From Epinephelus fuscoguttatus (lineage: Eukaryota; Chordata; Actinopteri; Perciformes; Serranidae), in NCBI RefSeq assembly GCF_011397635.1, contig NC_064755.1:16847282-16911281 (forward strand): a DNA stretch of 64,000 nucleotides, in the 5' to 3' direction. The position numbers and the translations under genes are program-made. Below the pieces are notes generated by a model. That model did no database searches and was not told the origin of the DNA. It worked only from the letters and a program-made list of their open reading frames with translations. Position 1 is the stretch's first letter. Every line of letters begins with the position of its first letter. Shown piece after piece: positions 58,035-64,000 of the stretch.

Positions 58035-59070
58035 ATAGTTCTTCAACAAAAAAAAAAAAATCACAGACAGCAGGCTTCTTGAGAAGAGTTTTATTCATTA
58101 TTTTCAGACCACATACACATTAATATGACCATCCATGTTATTCTGTACGATGATGCCTTAGAAATAAATATGATAGTGTGTCACATTTTAGGTAGGCTAA
58201 GCTTAAAGAATTTATCATGGGGGCTGCGTGTAAAGTACTGTATACTGTTCACACCGTTGTTCACAGTAGAGGGCTGCACTGAGACTGGGTCCCGCCGGGT
58301 CCCGCAGGACCCAACGCAAATATTGCGGGAACGCCGGTTTGAACTTTGCTGCGGGCGGGAACTGGCGGCTAAAAAAAAACACTGCGCAATCTTGGTGCAC
58401 ATGCATAAGCATTTCCACTGTATATTTATTCATAAATGGACAAATATGCCCTGAACCAGCTTTCATACCAATTTGCCACTTGCTCCACCTGTCTGTCTGT
58501 CTGTGAGCTCCATCTGTCATGAGACAAACATGAAAGAAGACGTGCAGTTTATTGTGTTTCACCGGCGACGAGCTGTCATTAGGTGTGACGATTACTTACG
58601 TCTGCACGCTCTTTATAACCCACTGTGAACCTATGTTGCATAATAAAGATTAATTAACTTCAGTCACTGCGTGATTATATAAAGGTAGAAAAATAAATAA
58701 AATACAGAGGAGGAGAATAGAATATGAAACAGCCTTTATTTCATTAAAAACTAAATGAAAACAACGAAATAGGAGCGCTATTCCTGACCAGTGCGTCAAA
58801 AGACATGCAGACCAGGGAAACGAAACAAACAACCCCGTGAATCTCTTTATTAATAGCCTATAAAATGACGTGTTTTCTCCTGCGGGACAGGAGAAGACAC
58901 AAAATCAATGCATCTCTATTATTGTGCGGGCATAAATTCTCAGAGTTTTGCGGGATCGGGCGGGAGTGTAACACACACGTTGCGGTTGCAGGCGGTAATG
59001 GTCCGAAATTCAGCGGCAGCGGGTTGAAGAAAACAGTCCCGCGCAGGGCTCGAGTTCACAGTACAGTTGT
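58035..59070. other. No gene; GC-rich element remnants
   Basis: Two GC-rich blocks rich in GCGGG (58280-58375 and 58875-59050) flank AT-rich sequence, like a decayed DNA transposon known in many fish, but no terminal repeats were confirmed. Confidence 0.4.
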
Positions 59071-59350
59071 TTGAGGTGCACAAAATTTAGAGTAGTTACT
59101 ATGAAACAAATTTGGAATGAATGAGGAACTAACTATTAGTTAATGGTCAGTTCTTCAGTAACTCCTGATCAAATTTCAGAGGAGTAGTTACTGAGGAACT
59201 AATGAGGAACTATTACTTAATCATTACCTACCCTTTTTGTGTACTGAATCATCACCTACTCATTGGTTCCTCAGTAACTACTGTAATTTTTGTGTACCTT
59301 ACACAAAACGGGTAGGTAATGATTCAGTACTCATTACCTACTCATTTTGA
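59071..59350. repeat. Tandem GAGGAACTAATGAG repeat element, copy 2
   Basis: Shares long stretches with 53288-53631 (AACTAACTATTAGTTAATGGTCAGTTCTTCAG). It adds an inverted segment (GTTCCTCAGTAACTACTGTAATTTTTGTGTACCTTA), so the two halves can fold back. Ends near CACTTTACTTTAGGGTGCC. Confidence 0.75.
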
Positions 59351-60111
59351 TGTCTCACTTTACTTTAGGGTGCCAATATACATAGAGGAGTGTTAATTAT
59401 TTACCTCTTTTACATGGTAATGACAATGTATTTCATATTTTACTTCAAAATATTTGGTGGGTCTATACCTCCACAGATGGGTCATGACCTGAAAAATGTT
59501 GGAAGCCCTGTTAAGGTAGGATACGTCTCTTATCTGTCTAAGTTGACTGGACTTTGGCAATGACTGATGTTATTGAAATAATTCACATAAGCTGAAGTTG
59601 CTGTTGGCCTATATTTTTACTATTCACTGTTGCATTGAATATGGTATTGGCTTATTATATTGACTGGCAATATAAGCTGGCATCTAAATGGTTTGCTGAC
59701 AAAATAATACAATCATGTTTTTCACTTGAGCATATCACCGTAGCATTATTTCAAGAGTCATGTTGTGACTGTTGTATTGAGGGGCAAATTTTGGTGAGAA
59801 GTTTCAGTGGCATGTGGGAAAAACCCCGGACTGGACTGCTGGTGATTAGTTATATGGTGAATACCCATATGTGAAATGGAATAATGCTGTGACTATTGGA
59901 TTCATACGGAGTGTCGCTGTGACACTGAAGTGAATGTTGTAGTGACTATTATGCCTATATTGGGGTGCATATTTGTTTTGCCTCAGCCAACATGTACTAC
60001 TATGTGTGTGTGCGCGTGCATGTATGTGTGTGCGTGAACGTGCGTGTGTGGGCTGGGTGGCCTGGTTAAATGTATGACTCCCTGCCTGAAAAATTATCCC
60101 AGTCCGGCCCT
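59351..60111. other. No gene; hAT-like end at 60059-60107
   Basis: AT-rich sequence with a GT/GC-rich stretch (60003-60052). Minus-strand CAGGGCCGGACTGGGATAATTT at 60107 leftwards looks like a hAT-type non-autonomous element end. No partner confirmed. Confidence 0.4.
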
Positions 60112-61248
60112 GCTCGACCTGCATAAAGGGGAGAGCGCAGAGAGTGAGTTTTCAGTCTTGTTCCGGAGCTTGACTCATGAGTTGTGTTGTTGCTTGTGAA
60201 CACATCGAACTCGGTTGTATCTGATTCTAAGGGCTCTAGTTTCGCAGACCGGGCACAGCGGGGGCGCAGCGCACCTGTGCTTCGCCAACTGGGTGTGGCC
60301 AGGCGGATTTTGTAAGTTTGGCACACCGTGCGGGCTGGCGCAGCTACTCCTCTTTCCCACCTCCGTCCCTCCTACCGGCGCAAGTTGGAAAGAGGGAGGA
60401 GAGAAGGCGTGGAGTGGGTTTTACACACATCACACCAATCAAATGAGCCCCTCTCCTCGCAGTCTCACTCTGTTTCTTTTCTTTTGACTTTTCTAAGATG
60501 ACAGATGCTGAATTTAAACTCCCTATCTGATGCTGTGGCTGTTTGTGGTTGGCTGAGAGGGATGTGAACTCATTAGTTTGCAGGCTGTGTTAATCAAATC
60601 AGGTTCAGTTTCCATTACGCATGCCAAACGTGCCAAACGGTGCCAATCCCCTTTGATCTGACATCAGATGTGACCAGACAGTCGATATAGAGATACATTT
60701 ATGTGCTGATTGCAGATAGTTGCATTGAATAGTGGTTTTGTGGGTATTTATTGCATTGTTAATGTGCCTGATATTCTGGAAACCTGCCTGTGAGGTTTTG
60801 GTGACGTGTGCCCACTGTCCGCCGGTCAGCCAAACTTTGGCTTACACCGGCTGCGCTCCCCCTGCACTGACAGTAGACCTGGTTTCAGCTGGAGAGCTTT
60901 TAGCGCACCTTCGGCGAAGTCTTTTGGCACGAAACTGTCACTGCGCCAAGCTGGATCTGTCGACACCTCCCCCTGCTGCGCCGCCACAACCATCTCAGCG
61001 CACCTCGGTCTGCCAAACTACCAAACTGAGCGCGCCTCTGGTTGTGCTGCTCGAAACTAGCTCTGCGCGGGGTTCACCACCCTGCGCCACCTGCGCTGCG
61101 CCGGGAAACTAGAGCCCTATATGTCTCCAGTGATTTTCTGAGTACCATCCTTTAAGATACAATCTGAGTAAAGGCGAGTTCAACCAAAGGCATTGAGGGT
61201 GAGGTCTGGAGCCATCTGACCCAGCTTCAGACATAGATTTTTGCTTCA
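60112..61248 (+). mobile_element. LTR fragment of the A/B family, split by MITE
   Basis: Contains the shared core GTTCCGGAGCTTGACTCATGAGTT, TGCTTGTGAACACAT and, after the insertion, GTCTCCAGTGATTTTCTGAGTACC. Ends ...TTTTTGCTTCA at 61248 like the family A terminus. U3 is missing, so no 5' boundary or target duplication can be given. Confidence 0.65.
60230..61118. mobile_element. MITE with AGGGCTCTAGTTTC ends
   Basis: AGGGCTCTAGTTTC at 60230-60243 is exactly complementary to GAAACTAGAGCCCT at 61105-61118. Subterminal parts are GC-rich and rich in GCGC/GGCGCA. It splits the LTR between GATTCTA and ATGTCTCC. The flanking duplication is ambiguous. The interior has no coding capacity. Confidence 0.75.
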
Positions 61249-63065
61249 TCAGGATATATCATGTCTGACCAGTAAACCTACGTGAAACATAACCCACATG
61301 CGTGAGACACTGCCATAACATGCGGGCTATTCCCAGTGTGCTGTGTAGCTCTTTTCCCCATGGTGGATGACACTGATACGGTGACCTTTACCCTCCTACG
61401 CAGTTTACCACCAGTTCAATTACAGTATGCTCCATTTCAGTATACTTCAGTTCAATCTTCCACATGACAAAAGCCCACTGTTGTATCGCCTCACGTCGCC
61501 TGTGTCGCTGCCAAAAAATTTGCATTTGAACACACTGCAAAGACTACACCCAGTGGCCAACAATTGCGTACGTTCTGTGCCTGCCTGAGAGGAAATAACT
61601 CCTCACGCCAACAGAAGGCAGTCATCTGTAATCCTCATTCAAAGAGGGAAAATGGAAGCACATCATGATGCTAGTTAGCCAGTTAGCACATTAACTACAC
61701 GATCCAATGTTGGAAGAACAGAGCATATTTACTGTATGCCAATGAACAGTAACACAAACCGTCACAAAATGTTTCTGCTAAAGAGCTCAATGGCTAAAGA
61801 AATATAGTCTTATCTTCTGGAACAAATTCGTTTTGGTCTCACTCATCTTGACTTTAGCTCTTTGTTTACTTTCCTCACTTCTGTTTCCCCTTCTTGTGCA
61901 CTGAGCTGCACTGCCAATCAAAGTAATTCCATTCACAGACAAGCTCCACCATCTCCAATGTCAGTTTAACATACTGTATTGGCTGAAAAAAATGCCAGCA
62001 AGGGCAGACAAGGACCAGTTGTGCAGGACACACCCCAAAGACTAGAGCAACAGATGCTCAGCACCAGCTCAACATTGAACAATGGTTAACCGTCAGCTTG
62101 GTGTGTCAGCGCCTTTACACTTTCATGACAAAGCCATCTCCGTTATCAGACTAAGTGCCACGGTGTGAGAAATATACATAGTCATTTCATGATCAAGGTT
62201 TATCATTTATTTTTTTATAATGTCTGATGTGTTTTTGGAATATAATATAAAATATAACTCGCACAGTGTTTAATGTCTGCCTCCTGTAAGACAATAACAC
62301 AGAAATACAATACCAAAATGAAAACATGATCACTCAGGACATACTTAACAGCTGAATAGCATATTACTTGACCAGACACAAATATATTGTGAATAACAAC
62401 TTATAGAGCACGACCATATAAGGATATGTTTTTTATTGGTGTAAAATAAGGTTATTCTTCACCCAGCTATATATATGTGAGAACTGTATTGGATATTGGG
62501 TCCTAAACAAGAAACTATGCCTACCAAAGCTAACCTTAGGCCCTAATCACACCGAAACACATTGCTAGAAATGCACCGCCAGCAGAACCATTGACTTCCT
62601 GTTGCACAGTGCACCTGGTGTGTGCTGCTCTCTTGACTGGTGTTTTTATAACAATTTTTATATGTTCATAAAATTTTAAATATTCTTTACTTTCAGCTCA
62701 AGGCGCTGAATCCTTCTGCTCGTCAATGTCACACTTGGCCGAGTGTGCGAAAATACTGATGAAAAACCAAATGCTACTAGACGGAAAATCTCCCCTTTAC
62801 TTTAGTTATTTTCAAAGGGGAGACTTTTTACACATATTTCCATTAACAAAATGGTTTCAAGTCTCAGTTATAGTAAAGTAACTCTTCTATTTTCATTCTT
62901 TTAAAGGTCATTCTCATTGATAATAATATAAATTCTGTAGTATCACGATACCATGAAACCGTGATATTTTCTGAGACAAGACAGTTATCGTACCGTGAAA
63001 TTCTCATACTGTTACAACCCCTAGTATGTCAGGGTCTTACTGTAACAATTCCTTGATGAAAAGGG
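61249..63065. other. No gene; possible MITE end at 62920-63027
   Basis: Mostly AT-rich unique-looking DNA. 62941-63027 (TATCACGATACCATGAAACC ... ACTGTTACAACCCCTAG) looks like one end of a teleost hAT-type MITE. A phrase GGCCCTAATCACACCG at 62541 may be another end. No coding evidence. Confidence 0.4.
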
Positions 63066-63360
63066 ATGTTTGAGGGCTTTAGTTACCTAATTGATTTCAA
63101 AATCGTGCTGCTTGTGTATAAAATCACTCTGTGTCTCAGCGCCCAAATATATCTCATATGAACAGATATATGAACCTTTTAGGACCCTGAAGACACCTGG
63201 GGACGGCCTACAGACCATCCCAAGTGTCACGACAAAACATGGAGAAGCAGCGTTTTCTTATCATGCACCACAAACGGAATACCTCCCAGATGATGTTAGA
63301 TAAGCCCCAACTCTGAACACTTTTAAGTCAAAGTTATAAATGTTCCTTCTTTACACTGCC
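63066..63360 (+). pseudogene. L2-like LINE C-terminal fragment
   Basis: Readable with several frame changes: IDFKIVLLVYKITLCLSAQIY, GEAAFSYHAPQTEYLPDDVR and the preceding RTLKTPGDGLQTIPS. These correspond to the last residues of L2/CR1-group RT proteins (compare the C-terminus at 18000-18298). Truncated at both ends. Confidence 0.75.
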
Positions 63361-63492
63361 TACTCCATCCTGTAATGACTGCAACCTTATTTTTCCTCGT
63401 GCATTAGTAAACATCTTGTAAGCCAGGAAACTGTAGAGCTGGCTAAGATCTAGACTCCTTTGTTAGTCCTCAAGTCTTTTCCTGTTTCAAAC

Positions 63493-63669
63493 TTACACAC
63501 TGCCCGAGTCTCCAATGCACCACAGCAGCACAAAGGCAAGAGAGAGGAGGGCGGTCCCCAGTAAGTCTCCAAGGGCGGTGAGGTAGGGTATTGCGTAACT
63601 GTCAGGGTCTCTACCCCTACGCCACAGACAGTGGACCATACAGTCGGCTATACAAAGCAGGGTGAAGAC
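63493..63669 (-). CDS. SLC41-family Mg2+ transporter, last coding exon
   Basis: The exon is bounded by an acceptor (CTCTTAG, complement at 63670-63676) and a stop TAA at 63493-63495. It reads [20 protein letters not shown], then [19 protein letters not shown] and [11 protein letters not shown]. The GDLLGTALL block in a hydrophobic helix after a (R/K)G.DPD(S/N) loop is the characteristic C-terminus of SLC41A transporters (MgtE-like, plasma membrane Na+/Mg2+ exchange). The paralogue (A1, A2 or A3) cannot be decided from 58 residues. The exon is 177 bp, phase 0. Confidence 0.8.
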   Translation of the reverse strand, partial: VFTLLCIADCMVHCLWRRGRDPDSYAIPYLTALGDLLGTALLSLAFVLLWCIGDSGSV

Positions 63670-63752
63670 CTAAGAGACAGACACGAGTGATATTGTAAAA
63701 CATTGATGAAGTGATGCAGAGGAAAAATTACCCCACGTGTGGTGTGACCCAC

Positions 63753-63901
63753 CTGAATCACAGATGCAGCCAAGAAGACGACAGTCAGGAGAGGACTGGG
63801 CAATGTGTTGGCTCCTTTCATCAGGTGAATAGTGTATAAGAAGATGAGCTGACCAGGGATCACCAACAGAAGCAGAATCTGAGCAGATCGATGGTTCGCT
63901 C
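63753..63901 (-). CDS. SLC41-family Mg2+ transporter, penultimate exon
   Basis: Acceptor CAG at 63902-63904 and donor GT at 63751-63752 (CAG|GTGGGT). The exon reads NHRSAQILLLLVIPGQLIFL, YTIHLMKGANTLPSPLL and TVVFLAASVIQ, a transmembrane hairpin of the second MgtE-like repeat. It splices in phase onto 63669 (VFTLL). It is 149 bp and starts after one base of a Gly codon. The rest of the gene lies beyond the window's right edge. Confidence 0.85.
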
Positions 63902-64000
63902 CTGCCAGGACAAAGCTGAACATCACACTGGGTGTATTGTGTGGTGTGTGTTTATCAGGTGAAGGGACAACTGGCTGTTTTTATTTAAATACTTTGACCA

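Noticed and set aside
52116..60107. One hAT element spanning 8 kb with nested insertions
   Set aside because: The two ends (AGGGCTGGACTG and CAGGGCCGGACT) are similar but too short and diverged to prove a pair, and no target duplication was seen.

Overview
The window is repeat-dense intergenic or intronic DNA from a ray-finned (teleost) fish. It holds L2-like, Rex1-like and restriction-endonuclease-type LINEs, tRNA-headed SINEs with a (GAAT)n tail, hAT and Tc1/IS630-type DNA transposons, long GT microsatellites and retroviral env/gag/pol remnants. Only one host gene is recognisable: the last two exons of an SLC41-family Mg2+ transporter gene on the minus strand at the right edge (63493-63901). 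No rRNA, tRNA, CRISPR or bacterial-type operon was seen.

Layout, left to right. 20-59 is a perfect 19-bp palindrome next to a broken R2-group LINE (to about 3540). 4372-5105 is a solo LTR. 6661-7053 is an env transmembrane-subunit relic. 7812-10448 is a dead hAT element. 10791-14760 is a Tc1/IS630-type element containing a second such element (11988-14656), which contains a solo LTR (13347-14263). 14770-18545 is an L2-like LINE. 18623-21583 holds microsatellites and non-autonomous DNA elements. 23076-24823 holds a SINE and a solo LTR. 25102-25528 is a Harbinger-like MITE. 25590-28842 is a LINE split by a solo LTR (25779-27425) that is itself split by another solo LTR (26286-27348). 30341-31258 is another solo LTR. 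32064-32337 is a foldback repeat.

32488-51351 is a provirus on the plus strand with 376-bp LTRs differing at 3 positions. It carries a complete second provirus in the opposite orientation (35230-46131, with gag-pro-pol-env remnants), an antisense L2 relic and a SINE. The outer provirus sits inside an older, inverted LTR of its own family. 53632-56754 is a Rex1 LINE split by an unclassified 1.68-kb insertion. 56754-58034 is an ERV env relic. 60112-61248 is an LTR fragment split by a MITE. 63066-63360 is an L2 tail, followed by the SLC41 exons.

The ordering information is the most valuable part. Exact 4-bp target-site duplications at most LTR elements, plus the nesting, give a relative chronology. 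No new functional system was found. The strongest leads are the nested proviruses, the apparently pol-less but recently amplified outer provirus, and its duplicated primer-site-like sequence and hairpin-capped polypurine tract.
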